Assembly (NCBI GenBank): GCA_900548455.1
Contig: URKQ01000002.1
Span: 170,114 to 234,113 of the forward strand
DNA length: 64,000 bases
Reading direction: 5' to 3'
Origin: an uncultured Clostridium sp.
Lineage (GTDB): Bacteria; Bacillota; Clostridia; Clostridiales; Clostridiaceae
In this document: positions 34,664 to 43,761 of the stretch, one piece after another
How positions within the stretch are numbered: the stretch's first letter is position 1
How the letters are laid out: the number at the start of each line of letters is the position of its first letter
The notes under the pieces: model-generated
Told to the model about the DNA's origin: nothing
Seen by the model: the letters and a program-made list of their open reading frames with translations, nothing else
Database searches by the model: none
Translations under genes and position numbers: made by a program

Positions 34664-36118
34664 TTATTTTTCTGGTCTTCCTACAAGCTTACCTTTTCCT
34701 ACTGCAAAAATATCATCTATTGTCATTTGGAAGCTTACTGGTCTATTTTCATACTTAGATCTTTCATCTAATTTTTTCATATTAAATGCCTTTAATTCTG
34801 CATTAAATGGTATATTACCAAATTTTAAGTATCTTACGGCACCATTGTTATCTCTAGCTGGCATCATTTTTCCTGCATTATATTTACTTGGAGCAAATGG
34901 AATATCTATTATACCCATTTCAAAACCTTTTACAGTTCCAACAGCTAAATCTCCTTCTCCAATTTCTAATACCTTCTCAAGCATAGCTCTAGTTTCTGCC
35001 TTAATTATTCCAATTTCAGTTCTTAATTCATCAGATAAATGCATTTTTTGACCTGATAATAAATTTAAAGCCATTTTTGTTGCTCTGATACCTTGAGCAT
35101 TAGCTTCTTTTGTTGGTATTCCTATAGCTTCATGAGGAGTTTTAACGATAACCTTTGTAGCTCCTGCTAAAGCTGCTGCAACAGCTCCTGTTGAAATAAC
35201 ACCAAATGCTTTTGCTTCATCAGAAGGGAATCCACCCATCCATTCATGGAATACTGTAGTTAAGTACACATCACTATATCCAAAAGCTCTTAAATAATCA
35301 CTGCATTGTTCTTCTAGTGCTCTAATAGCTGCTACGTCTTGGATAAGGTTACCACATTGTCCATATCCAACGGTAATATTTTTAACACCTTGCTCAGCTG
35401 CTAAAAGTGCCTCAATTATTGCAACTACATTTGAAGTACTTGGTGGTACTAATGTTCCTGTTAAAGGTCCGAATGGTTCTCTGTTTATTGATATACCATT
35501 TTCTTCATAGAAACCTACTAATCTATCACAATACTGCCAATCTTTAATTGTTTTTTCTAATGTAGCATTCTTAGCATATGGAATGTTGTATGATATTCCA
35601 CCACCCTCGTTAGATGTCCAACCAGATGCATGTGTAATTTCTGCTAATAATCTTCCATCTGGAGTACCGTGTCTAGACTCTAGTGGTAAATTTATTGATT
35701 CAAATACTCTTCTACAACCAGCTAATCCATGGTTAACTCCTGGGAATCCGTTTAAAAGAGATCTTCTTGCTTTAATACTTTCTTTTATTCCAACTTCACA
35801 CTCATCATATCTATTCTGTCTTGTGTAACTATCTATTGTTGTAGGTAATAAATCTGCTCCACCTTCCTTATCTAAGAAGTTTAATAGTTCAATATGATTG
35901 TCTATTAAAGCTACTCCCGCTCTAGGTTGAGCTAATGTAACTCCTGCTTCCTTTGCTTTTATTAACTTCTTTGCAAAGTTTTTATGCTCAGGAATTTTCT
36001 TATTATAATCTATTGCTTCCTGTAGATCCACATCTTTTCCTGTAGGCCATTGTGCTAAGACTTCTTCCCTTGTCTTGAAAAATTCTTCTTCAGTCCACTT
36101 TTGATTTTTAAGTTTCAC
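34664..36118 (-). CDS. glmE: Glutamate mutase epsilon (E) subunit
   Basis: 484 residues, a B12-dependent TIM barrel. Conserved stretches are GVALIDNHIELLNFLDKEGGADLLPTTIDS region near the start, the RHGTPDGRLLAEITHASGWTSNEGGG region that contacts substrate, and VKTPHEAIGIPTKEAN. With MutS it converts L-glutamate to 3-methylaspartate using adenosylcobalamin. Follows the reactivase gene mutL by 20 nt. Confidence 0.95.
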   Translation of the reverse strand: MKLKNQKWTEEEFFKTREEVLAQWPTGKDVDLQEAIDYNKKIPEHKNFAKKLIKAKEAGVTLAQPRAGVALIDNHIELLNFLDKEGGADLLPTTIDSYTRQNRYDECEVGIKESIKARRSLLNGFPGVNHGLAGCRRVFESINLPLESRHGTPDGRLLAEITHASGWTSNEGGGISYNIPYAKNATLEKTIKDWQYCDRLVGFYEENGISINREPFGPLTGTLVPPSTSNVVAIIEALLAAEQGVKNITVGYGQCGNLIQDVAAIRALEEQCSDYLRAFGYSDVYLTTVFHEWMGGFPSDEAKAFGVISTGAVAAALAGATKVIVKTPHEAIGIPTKEANAQGIRATKMALNLLSGQKMHLSDELRTEIGIIKAETRAMLEKVLEIGEGDLAVGTVKGFEMGIIDIPFAPSKYNAGKMMPARDNNGAVRYLKFGNIPFNAELKAFNMKKLDERSKYENRPVSFQMTIDDIFAVGKGKLVGRPEK

Positions 36119-36138
36119 TTTATTTACCCCCCAGTGAT

Positions 36139-37533
36139 TTACACTTCCATTAAATATTTTTTCATAATTCTAACAGCCATATTAGGATGATCTTGTGCAA
36201 GTAATCCCATAGCCGATAATATATAAGTTTTGTCTAATAAATACTTTGGATGTCTAGGTCTTAGAGATACAGGATTATTCATATCAAAAGTTCCCGCTTT
36301 TAGTATATCGCCTGGATTTTTGCTATGAACTAAAACTCCTCCTGTTCCAATCATATATTTTACTTCCATTAAATCTTTCCCAGTTTGAGCATATACAGCT
36401 CCCATTGGAGTATACACACATTCTACTACACCACTATGTCTTTCCATTGATAATTCTGTTGCAACTTTTGCCATAGCTTCATCAAATTTAATCTCTTCCT
36501 CTGATTGTGGCACCATTTTTATATGTTGATTTCTATATTTGCAATTTTCCTCAACATTGATTAGCCTATCCTTGTCATTTAAATAACCTCGAAGTTTTCT
36601 AGTTCCTCCTGCTTCCCAAAGAGATATTGCTGAGTACCTCATTCCGAGGTCTCCTTCAACTGTTCTTTTGGCAAAAGGTTCTTCTAATCCCTTCATTGTT
36701 ACTCCACCTTTTGTAGGCTCACCACTACCTATTGAGTGAACATCTGTTGTAGCTCCACCTATGTCTAATATGACTAAATCTCCTATACCTTCTTCTTCAT
36801 CACTACCTTCACTTAAAACAGTTGCAGCTTTTAATACTGCCGCTGGTGTTGGCATAAGTATTCCATTTATAAAACTTTCAGCATTGGATAATCCCTTTGC
36901 ATCGGTTATTCTATTCATAAATACTTTTCTGATTTCTTCCCTTGCAGGCTCTACATTTAACTCATTTAATTGAGGCATAACATTTTCTGTTACGCTATAA
37001 TAAAAACCTGATTCATCAAAGATATCCTTTATATCATCATTTGCACTCTTATTGCCTGCTACAACAATTGGTAAGTTTACATTTCCTTCAACTAGCATTC
37101 TTGCATTATGTATTATACATTGCTTATTTCCACCATTGGTTCCACCAGCTAAAAGAATAATATCTACGTCTGCATTTTTAATTTCTTGAATTTCGTCTCT
37201 TGTTAACTCATAACTATATACCTTTATAACTCTAGCCCCTGCTCCTAATGCTGCTCTTTTAGCTGCTTCAGCCGTAAGATCTGGGACTAATCCAATTGCT
37301 ACCATCTTCAAACCACCAGCTGCTGAAGAACATGCAAGCTTTTTAACAAAATTCACATTTTTTCCTTCAAGATGGTCCATTAGTCTTTCATAGGCTTTGT
37401 TAAAACCAGTCATTATATCATCTTCGATAGTAGTTATATCTTTAGCTGTTGCTAAAATTTCCTCATTTTCAATATCTACTGCAGTTAGCTTTGTGTAGGT
37501 ACTTCCAAAATCTAAAAGTAAGTAAGCATTCAT
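36139..37533 (-). CDS. glmL: Glutamate mutase reactivation protein MutL
   Basis: 464 residues, an actin/Hsp70-like ATPase with phosphate 1 loop LLLDFGSTYTKLTA, LAGGTNGGNK and LVILDIGGATTDVHS. Such proteins exchange damaged cobalamin out of the mutase. Encoded between the B12-binding and catalytic subunits, as in C. tetanomorphum. I prefer the ATG at 37533 to a GTG at 37542, but no strong ribosome site separates them. Confidence 0.93.
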   Translation of the reverse strand: MNAYLLLDFGSTYTKLTAVDIENEEILATAKDITTIEDDIMTGFNKAYERLMDHLEGKNVNFVKKLACSSAAGGLKMVAIGLVPDLTAEAAKRAALGAGARVIKVYSYELTRDEIQEIKNADVDIILLAGGTNGGNKQCIIHNARMLVEGNVNLPIVVAGNKSANDDIKDIFDESGFYYSVTENVMPQLNELNVEPAREEIRKVFMNRITDAKGLSNAESFINGILMPTPAAVLKAATVLSEGSDEEEGIGDLVILDIGGATTDVHSIGSGEPTKGGVTMKGLEEPFAKRTVEGDLGMRYSAISLWEAGGTRKLRGYLNDKDRLINVEENCKYRNQHIKMVPQSEEEIKFDEAMAKVATELSMERHSGVVECVYTPMGAVYAQTGKDLMEVKYMIGTGGVLVHSKNPGDILKAGTFDMNNPVSLRPRHPKYLLDKTYILSAMGLLAQDHPNMAVRIMKKYLMEV

Positions 37534-37559
37534 CTTTATCACTCTACTTTCTTTTTGTA

Positions 37560-37973
37560 TTACTCTACTCCTAAGTCCTTCTTTAAATCAGCAATGGTAA
37601 TATCTACACCTGTTCCTGGTGGATATATCCTATCAAATCCCATTGCTTTAAATCTTCCATGTACGTCATTCCAATCTTGTTTTCCTACTACTATGTTTCC
37701 TCCAACATAAAGTAGTATTCCCTTTAATCCAGCTTCATCACATTTTTCTCTTAATCCTCTACAGTCAATTTCACCATGTCCATAAAGAGAAGAAACCACA
37801 ATAGCATCTGCATTAGTCTCTACTGCTGCATTGATAAAATCCTCTTGTGGTGACAACACACCAATATTTACAACATCAAATCCAGCCTCTGTTAGAGCAT
37901 AATCTAAAATCTTGTTTCCCACAGCATGACAATCTGCTCCAATAACTCCAAGAACTAATTTTTTCTTTTCCAT
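37560..37973 (-). CDS. mutS: Glutamate mutase sigma (S) subunit, cobalamin-binding
   Basis: 137 residues, exactly the C. tetanomorphum length. Rossmann-like B12 domain with DCHAVG (the DxHxxG base-off motif whose histidine coordinates cobalt), then GHGEIDCRGL and GGNIVVGKQDW. The ATG at 37973 follows GGGGAGG; a longer frame to 38018 would overlap the regulator gene. First structural gene of the pathway. Confidence 0.96.
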   Translation of the reverse strand: MEKKKLVLGVIGADCHAVGNKILDYALTEAGFDVVNIGVLSPQEDFINAAVETNADAIVVSSLYGHGEIDCRGLREKCDEAGLKGILLYVGGNIVVGKQDWNDVHGRFKAMGFDRIYPPGTGVDITIADLKKDLGVE

Positions 37974-37992
37974 ATAATAAAATCCTCCCCAA

Positions 37993-38964
37993 TTAGATTT
38001 TTTGGCATTTAAATTCAATAAACTTGGATTTAAGTATTTTTACTGAAGTAGTATCTAAGGTATATGTAAATTCAATTAACTCTTTATTGTCTTTATTATG
38101 CTTATACACATCCTTATATCTACCTGGTGTAACTATAATTACCTGAGCTTCATTTATTACCTTTTGTAACTCATCATCTTCTAATCCATTATAATAACGA
38201 ACTGGTAAATCCCCAATTCCAGAATCCTCTAAAGCAGATTTAATTTTAAATATAAACTCTTCAGATAAACAAATAAATGCAAACTTAGTGTTAATTGGAT
38301 GTCTTGCGATTTTCACTAAAGAACCTAAATTTAAATTAGTTTCCACTCCTAATATTTCTTTATTCGAATCCTTAATGCTAGATTTAACATCATTTATATG
38401 GTTAAAAGGTGATATGATAACTTGACACTTATCTAAATTTTCTTTTGTTTCCACACTCATTATTTCTAAATCTTTTAAAGTCATTGGAATCGTATTCATT
38501 CCTGTTTTAGCTGTGATTTCTTTGCTAAACATCTTAGCTTGTTCTACATTACATTCAATAAATGCTGATGTCATTTTTCCTATTACATCCTTCTTCTCAT
38601 TTACACGTAACGTAACTATTTCTAAGAAATCATCTGGATCAATACCAACTTCTATAGCTTCCTCTAATGCTAAGTCAACAAACTTATTAAGTTTCTTTCT
38701 GCAATCTTCATTTTTCCATGTTATTGCTTCCTCAGCTACAAAAGTTCCTCTTCCCCTAATTGACTTTAATACACCATTAGTTTCTAACTCATTATAAGCA
38801 GCACTAATAGTATTTCTACTAACGCCCAATTGCTTTGATAACTCTCTTTCTGTGGGCATTTTATGTCCAACTCTTAGGGTTCCTTTTTTTATTAAAAACA
38901 TTATTTGAGTTTTAACTTGGATATACAAAGGTATTCCACTTGTTTTATCAACAATAATATTCAA
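37993..38964 (-). CDS. GntR-family transcriptional regulator of the methylaspartate operon
   Basis: 323 residues. N-terminal winged helix (~5-72, SGIPLYIQVKTQIMFLI, MPTERELSKQLGVSRNTISAAYNEL) and a C-terminal effector domain of about 240 residues without an aminotransferase active-site lysine motif that I can see. Starts with TTG, 5 nt after GGGGGTG. It is the first gene of the operon with a dyad operator on its own promoter, so it is probably an autoregulated glutamate- or intermediate-sensing repressor. Confidence 0.88.
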   Translation of the reverse strand: MNIIVDKTSGIPLYIQVKTQIMFLIKKGTLRVGHKMPTERELSKQLGVSRNTISAAYNELETNGVLKSIRGRGTFVAEEAITWKNEDCRKKLNKFVDLALEEAIEVGIDPDDFLEIVTLRVNEKKDVIGKMTSAFIECNVEQAKMFSKEITAKTGMNTIPMTLKDLEIMSVETKENLDKCQVIISPFNHINDVKSSIKDSNKEILGVETNLNLGSLVKIARHPINTKFAFICLSEEFIFKIKSALEDSGIGDLPVRYYNGLEDDELQKVINEAQVIIVTPGRYKDVYKHNKDNKELIEFTYTLDTTSVKILKSKFIEFKCQKI

Positions 38965-38982
38965 AAATTCACCCCCTACTCA

Positions 38983-39006
38983 ATTGGACTAATGGACTAG
39001 TCCAAT
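38983..39006. promoter_or_regulatory. GntR-type operator
   Basis: ATTGGACTA, 6 bp, TAGTCCAAT: perfect 9-bp arms. Inside them lies a second perfect palindrome, TGGACTAGTCCA (38993-39004). The site covers the predicted transcription start of the operon, as expected for a repressor. Confidence 0.7.
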
Positions 39007-39014
39007 CCTTAATC

Positions 39015-39043
39015 ATAATACCATAGGGCCATTTCATTTGCAA
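39015..39043 (-). promoter_or_regulatory. Promoter of the methylaspartate operon
   Basis: Minus-strand TTGCAA (39043-39038), 17-nt spacer, TATTAT (39020-39015). The start site would fall near 39008, inside the dyad operator. Confidence 0.65.
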
Positions 39044-39067
39044 TTTTCTAAAAACTCAAATTTTATT

Positions 39068-39101
39068 AAGAGCCTACCTTTCACAAAAAAAGTAGGCTCT
39101 T
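39068..39101 (-). terminator. Terminator after cwlD
   Basis: AAGAGCCTAC and its exact complement flank a loop containing an A-run, 5 bases after the cwlD stop. The downstream T-tract is interrupted. Confidence 0.6.
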
Positions 39102-39105
39102 ATCT

Positions 39106-39861
39106 CTAATTATCTCCACTTTCCAAGAAAATGCATATAGATTCGGCGATTGCATCTGCTATTTTTCGTTGATATTCTTCATTTTTCAACTTCTCGCATT
39201 CTTCGCTATTACTTAAAAACCCGCACTCCACTATAATTCCTGGCATATCATCATTACCTCTTAAAACTTTATATTGTGTACCTGCTGCTTTGGCTTCCCT
39301 TTTATTTGTAGGTTCAAGTTTATCTCTTAAAGTTTTTTGAACAATTTGTGCTAATTCATTGCTCCCTTCATGATTTGAATACCAAACTTGAGCACCCTTA
39401 CAATTAGCTTGAGGAAAGGTATTTAAATGAATGCTAATAAAAGCATCACAATTGGTATCCTTTTTTAATTTAACCCTATTATTTAAATCCTCATACTTCT
39501 TTTCCTTAACAGATTTTCCTTCACTATAAAGCCCTACATCCTCTGTTCTAGTAAATTCAACCTTATATCCTTGGCTTTTTAGGTTTGCTCCTAAAAGCAG
39601 TCCAATATTTAAATTTATATTTTTTTCTGTAGTTCCATCCTTAGCTGCGGCACCACCATCTATGCCACCATGGCCTGGATCTATTAAAATAATTTTTTCC
39701 TCCTTTGCCTTATAAGTTTCAACAACATCATTGACATTAATCCATAGCATGGATGCAAAGCACAATATAATTACTGTAATTACCGCTATTAACTTTTTAT
39801 TTCTTATCTCAATCCCATCCTTTAACATTACTCTGTAATTATATTTATTCATTGCCTTCAT
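39106..39861 (-). CDS. cwlD: N-acetylmuramoyl-L-alanine amidase CwlD
   Basis: 251 residues. Signal-anchor helix (~23-40) followed by an Amidase_3 domain: zinc ligand His in LIDPGHGGIDGG, the FISIHLN histidine, and ECGFLSN with the catalytic glutamate near the C-terminus. In spore formers CwlD removes peptides from cortex peptidoglycan so that muramic-delta-lactam can form, and it is needed for germination. No good ribosome site precedes either in-frame ATG (39861, 39852), so the start is uncertain. Confidence 0.88.
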   Translation of the reverse strand: MKAMNKYNYRVMLKDGIEIRNKKLIAVITVIILCFASMLWINVNDVVETYKAKEEKIILIDPGHGGIDGGAAAKDGTTEKNINLNIGLLLGANLKSQGYKVEFTRTEDVGLYSEGKSVKEKKYEDLNNRVKLKKDTNCDAFISIHLNTFPQANCKGAQVWYSNHEGSNELAQIVQKTLRDKLEPTNKREAKAAGTQYKVLRGNDDMPGIIVECGFLSNSEECEKLKNEEYQRKIADAIAESICIFLESGDN

Positions 39862-39880
39862 GTTTTATAATCTAACTATA

Positions 39881-39914
39881 AAAAAAACTCAAGTAACCTT
39901 AGCTACTTGAGTTT
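39881..39914 (-). terminator. Terminator after the Na/phosphate symporter gene
   Basis: AAACTCAAGTA and its complement with a short loop, followed by seven T on the minus strand, 7 bases after the stop. Confidence 0.85.
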
Positions 39915-39921
39915 ATATATG

Positions 39922-41544
39922 TTAATTTTCTGCTATGATTTCAGCAATATTAAGTGAATGATCACCTATTCTTTCTAAGTTACTTATTAAATCTAAAAAT
40001 ACAGTACCAACTGTAGCACTACATATTCCTTTATTAAGTCTCTTAATATGTGAAGATCTAAGTTTCTTCTCTAAACTATCAATACTTTCTTCAACTTTTC
40101 TTACATTATCAGCCTTGTCCCTGTTATAACTTTTAAAACAATCAATACTCATCTCTAATGCACTAATAGTAACATTGAACATATTTTTAATTTCATCTAT
40201 AGCTTCTTCTGATACCTTTAAATCTTTTGAAATCATTTCGCTTGCCAAATCTGCTATATTTTCTGCATGGTCACCAATACGCTCTATATCATTTACCACG
40301 TGAAAATATGCCGCTAGCTCTGCTCTCTGTTCATCTCCAAGTTCACTATTAGATAATGCAACTAAATATCTAGTAATATCATGTTCTAGCATATTTATAA
40401 TTTTTTCACTCTTATATACAGACTTTATTTTATCTTCATTTTGACTCAAAAATCCATCCATTGCAACTTCCAAGTTTTCCTTAGCCTTTTCTGCCATTCT
40501 AACTACTTCATTAGTAGTTTGTCCAAAAGCAATTGCTGGAGTTTCCAATAATCTCTCATCTATGTATTTTAAACCTATAACTTCTTTTTCTTCTTCACCA
40601 GGAATAATCCTATTTACAAATGCTACTAAATATTTTATAAATGGTAAAAGAATAATTGTATTTACAATATTAAATAAAGTATGTGCATTTGCAATTTGTT
40701 TTGCAACAACACCTGCACCTGTGGTTGGACTTATTTTTAATACCATCTGAGTAACTACGCTCATAGGAATTACTAAAAATATAACCGTTCCAATTATCTT
40801 AAATGTTAAATGCAATACAGCAGCTTTTTTTGCAGTTCTTGAAGTACCAATACTTGAAATTAATGCAGTTACACATGTCCCTATATTATTTCCTAAAAGT
40901 ATTGGAATCGCTACTGATAATGGTAAACTACCAGTATTAGCTAACGCAACTAATATCCCTGTTGATGCTGACGAACTTTGTAGTACAGCAGTCATAACTA
41001 ATCCTATAAATACTCCTAAAATAGTACGTCCATCTAAACTCATAATCATTTCTCTAAAAACTGCAGAATCTTTAAGAGGAGACATTGCATCAGACATTAG
41101 ATTAAGTCCTAAAAATAGCACTCCAAATCCTAATATGATTTGACCAATTTCTCTTCCCTTTCTATTTTTTATAAATAGAACCATCAATGCTCCTATTGCA
41201 AGGAATATTGGTGAAAAACTGTCAAACTTAAAAGTAATTAATTGAGCCGTAATTGTCGTTCCAATATTAGCTCCCATTATTACTGCAGAAGCCTGGTACA
41301 AATTCATTAATCCTGCGTTAACAAATCCAACTACCATAACTGTAGTTGCACTACTACTTTGAATTATAGCTGTTACTATGGTTCCAGTAATAACACCCTT
41401 AATTGGATTGGATGTAATTCTGTCAAATATACCTTTAAGTCTATCCCCTGCTGCATTTTCTAGCCCATCGCCCATCATTTTCATGCCATATAGGAAAAGA
41501 CCTAGCCCACCTAATAAGTTAATAATCGTAAATATGGTTTCCAT
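39922..41544 (-). CDS. Na+/phosphate symporter family protein with C-terminal PhoU domain
   Basis: 540 residues. Two inverted NaPi repeats in the membrane part (~1-310) carry the QSSSATT and QSSSAST signatures. The cytoplasmic C-terminus (~345-540) has a PhoU-like bundle with HVVNDIERIGDHAEN and DLISNLERIGDHSLN. Transports phosphate with sodium; the PhoU part probably regulates it. Good ribosome site GGAGG 7 nt before the ATG. Monocistronic. Confidence 0.9.
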   Translation of the reverse strand: METIFTIINLLGGLGLFLYGMKMMGDGLENAAGDRLKGIFDRITSNPIKGVITGTIVTAIIQSSSATTVMVVGFVNAGLMNLYQASAVIMGANIGTTITAQLITFKFDSFSPIFLAIGALMVLFIKNRKGREIGQIILGFGVLFLGLNLMSDAMSPLKDSAVFREMIMSLDGRTILGVFIGLVMTAVLQSSSASTGILVALANTGSLPLSVAIPILLGNNIGTCVTALISSIGTSRTAKKAAVLHLTFKIIGTVIFLVIPMSVVTQMVLKISPTTGAGVVAKQIANAHTLFNIVNTIILLPFIKYLVAFVNRIIPGEEEKEVIGLKYIDERLLETPAIAFGQTTNEVVRMAEKAKENLEVAMDGFLSQNEDKIKSVYKSEKIINMLEHDITRYLVALSNSELGDEQRAELAAYFHVVNDIERIGDHAENIADLASEMISKDLKVSEEAIDEIKNMFNVTISALEMSIDCFKSYNRDKADNVRKVEESIDSLEKKLRSSHIKRLNKGICSATVGTVFLDLISNLERIGDHSLNIAEIIAEN

Positions 41545-41740
41545 CCACTTACCTCCATATAATTCTTACCATGTAAAAGTTATGTATATTCCCCTTAAAA
41601 TCCTTTTTAATAATACACTATTCTTATCATATTGTTAATTACTTATTTACACTTTTAACATGGATTTAACATAAGTAAAAAATTTAGAGTTTTTTACTAA
41701 ATAAATATGAATTGAAGCGACTTATTTAATTTTCAAAAAT

Positions 41741-41780
41741 AATAAGAGGATTCTACGTCTTAATGAGTAATCCTCTTATT
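41741..41780 (-). terminator. Terminator of the second sigma/anti-sigma operon
   Basis: AATAAGAGGATT and its exact complement with a 16-nt loop, followed by ATTATTTTT on the minus strand. Confidence 0.75.
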
Positions 41781-41821
41781 TAATCTTATATACCATATAA
41801 CAACACTACAGTTGGCACCAA

Positions 41822-42718
41822 TTATTCTATAAATTTACTCTTCTTTTCTAACAAAGTATACGCTAAATTTAGTATAGAATAAATACATATTGAAACTAAT
41901 ATGATTAAACAAAAATCTCGTCCAGCATTATAAACTGTTCCTGAAACACTTTCAATGCATATATGACCAATGATATAACTAATTGGTAACAATTCTAACC
42001 TCACTATTATCTTTATACTCTTCATCTGCTTTCTTATAATAAAAAGTATAATACCTCCAATAGTGGCTATAACTATTGCTATAATAAAATAGTAATTTAA
42101 TACTAACCTTGGTAAAGTTACTACAGTATCTTTACCATAATAGTCATTACTGTAAATTAGAGTATTGTTCTCACCACTTGTATAATAATGAATAGCATTA
42201 ATTTTATTACTCTTTGGTTCTAATAAAACACTTTTTGCATTTTGTGATTTATTATATTTATCTAATAATGTATTCCATGATGTTATATCTATACATTCAT
42301 ATCCATCTTCTGTAATATATTGATTTACACTATATCCTGTCACATCTTCTCTAAACGTAACAAGAATTCCACCATTATCCTGTATATTATATGTGATAAT
42401 ATCATTTTTATATGGATAGTACTGCCTTGACGTTAAATATGCAAAAATAGTAATTGATAATGAAAGAACTAATAAAATTGCTAATACAACTGCCTGCACC
42501 TTTTTTATAAATATTTTTTTCCTAGCTCTTTTAAAAGGTGTTTTATCAATGTCTACCATTATCTTTTGTGGTTGATTCATTAACTCTAAATCATTTTTAC
42601 ATTCCAAACATGTACTAATGTGTTCATCAACTATTTTTCGAGTATCTTCACACACCATATTTTCCGCGTACAATGGCAATATATCTTTTATTACATTACA
42701 CGTTATATTCATCTTCAA
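41822..42718 (-). CDS. Anti-sigma factor (zf-HC2 membrane protein)
   Basis: 298 residues. Zinc-finger helices HISTCLECKNDLE (HxxxCxxC) near the N-terminus, a transmembrane helix (~72-92), an extracellular loop of about 100 residues, then three more hydrophobic helices to a lysine-rich C-terminus. Probably binds the ECF sigma encoded upstream, whose gene it overlaps by 23 nt. The sensory part is unlike that of the anti-sigma encoded at 27209-28222. Confidence 0.8.
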   Translation of the reverse strand: MKMNITCNVIKDILPLYAENMVCEDTRKIVDEHISTCLECKNDLELMNQPQKIMVDIDKTPFKRARKKIFIKKVQAVVLAILLVLSLSITIFAYLTSRQYYPYKNDIITYNIQDNGGILVTFREDVTGYSVNQYITEDGYECIDITSWNTLLDKYNKSQNAKSVLLEPKSNKINAIHYYTSGENNTLIYSNDYYGKDTVVTLPRLVLNYYFIIAIVIATIGGIILFIIRKQMKSIKIIVRLELLPISYIIGHICIESVSGTVYNAGRDFCLIILVSICIYSILNLAYTLLEKKSKFIE

Positions 42719-43199
42719 CCTCCATCATAACCTTAATCTTACATTTTGCTCGATGATAAGTGACACATGCCCAGTTTTCAGTTTTATTAAATATATTTCC
42801 GATTTGTTTAAAACTTAATTCACCAAAAACCCTTAGTGAAAACACTTCCTTATACGGTTCTTCTAAATTATGCAATTTCTCATGTAACTTCATTGATGTT
42901 TCTTCTGCAGTAATTATTTGAGTAATATCACAATTATCTATAACATGAACTTGTTCCTCCATTAAAATGATTTTATTGGACTTTTTTAAGTATGAAAAAT
43001 AAGTATTTTTTGCTATTTGGCACAACCAAATTCTTATATCACATTTTCCTTTAAAATTATCTATACTATTAATGGCTTTAATGAATGTTTCACTAGTAAT
43101 ATCTTCTGCTATATTTTTATCTCCAGACATACCCTTAATTAATAAATATATATCATTAAAATATTTTTCATAAACTTCTTCAAATTCTCTATTAGTCAC
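42696..43199 (-). CDS. ECF-type RNA polymerase sigma factor
   Basis: 167 residues with sigma region 2 (KNIAEDITSETFIKAIN, IRIWLCQIAKNTYFSYLKK) and region 4 (YKEVFSLRVFGELSFKQIGNIFNKTENWACVTYHRAK). GTG start behind GGAGGTGATAAA. No clear AAC-N16-CGT promoter is visible upstream, unlike the other ECF operon here. Its regulon is unknown. Confidence 0.9.
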   Translation of the reverse strand: MTNREFEEVYEKYFNDIYLLIKGMSGDKNIAEDITSETFIKAINSIDNFKGKCDIRIWLCQIAKNTYFSYLKKSNKIILMEEQVHVIDNCDITQIITAEETSMKLHEKLHNLEEPYKEVFSLRVFGELSFKQIGNIFNKTENWACVTYHRAKCKIKVMMEVEDEYNV

Positions 43200-43296
43200 T
43201 TTATCACCTCCTCATATATAAGACTCTTTTCTTGGGGTTATCTTACATGTTTTATGTATTTTTTGTTATGCTAATATTTTACAATATGGGCAAATA

Positions 43297-43326
43297 AAAA
43301 ACCAAGCATAAATATGCTTGGTTTTT
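43297..43326 (-). terminator. Terminator after rpsI
   Basis: AAAAACCAAGCATA pairs perfectly with its complement around a 2-nt loop, with T-runs after it on the minus strand. Ends the rplM-rpsI transcript. Confidence 0.88.
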
Positions 43327-43339
43327 GACATCTCTGATA

Positions 43340-43732
43340 TTATCTTTTTGAGAACTGAGAAGCTCTTCTTGCTTTTTTAAGACCGTATTTCTTTCTTTCT
43401 TTCATTCTTGGGTCTCTTGTTAAGAATCCAGCTTTCTTTAATTCTGGTCTTAAGCTTTCATCAGCTTTTAATAAAGCTCTTGAAACTCCGTGTCTGATAG
43501 CTCCAGCTTGACCTGTGAATCCACCACCGTGAACGTTAACTAAAACGTCGAATTTTTCCTTAGTTCCTGTTAAAACTAATGGTTGGTTTACTATGAATTT
43601 TAATGTATCTAATCCAAAGTAGCTATCCATATCTCTATTATTTATTGTAACTTTACCTTCGCCTGGTACAAGTCTTACTCTAGCAACTGATTTCTTTCTT
43701 CTACCTGTTCCGAAATGTTGAACTTTTGCCAT
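43340..43732 (-). CDS. rpsI: 30S ribosomal protein S9
   Basis: 130 residues. FGTGRRKKSVARVRL at the start and the basic tail ending ARRASQFSKR, whose last arginine reaches the P-site tRNA, are typical. Cotranscribed with rplM from the promoter at 44294-44322. Confidence 0.98.
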   Translation of the reverse strand: MAKVQHFGTGRRKKSVARVRLVPGEGKVTINNRDMDSYFGLDTLKFIVNQPLVLTGTKEKFDVLVNVHGGGFTGQAGAIRHGVSRALLKADESLRPELKKAGFLTRDPRMKERKKYGLKKARRASQFSKR

Positions 43733-43761
43733 TATTTATTCCTCCTTACGATTCTACTTTA

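Noticed and set aside
37974..38018. Apparent overlap of mutS with the GntR gene
   Set aside because: It disappears when mutS starts at 37973 with its GGGGAGG site, which also gives the known 137-residue length.
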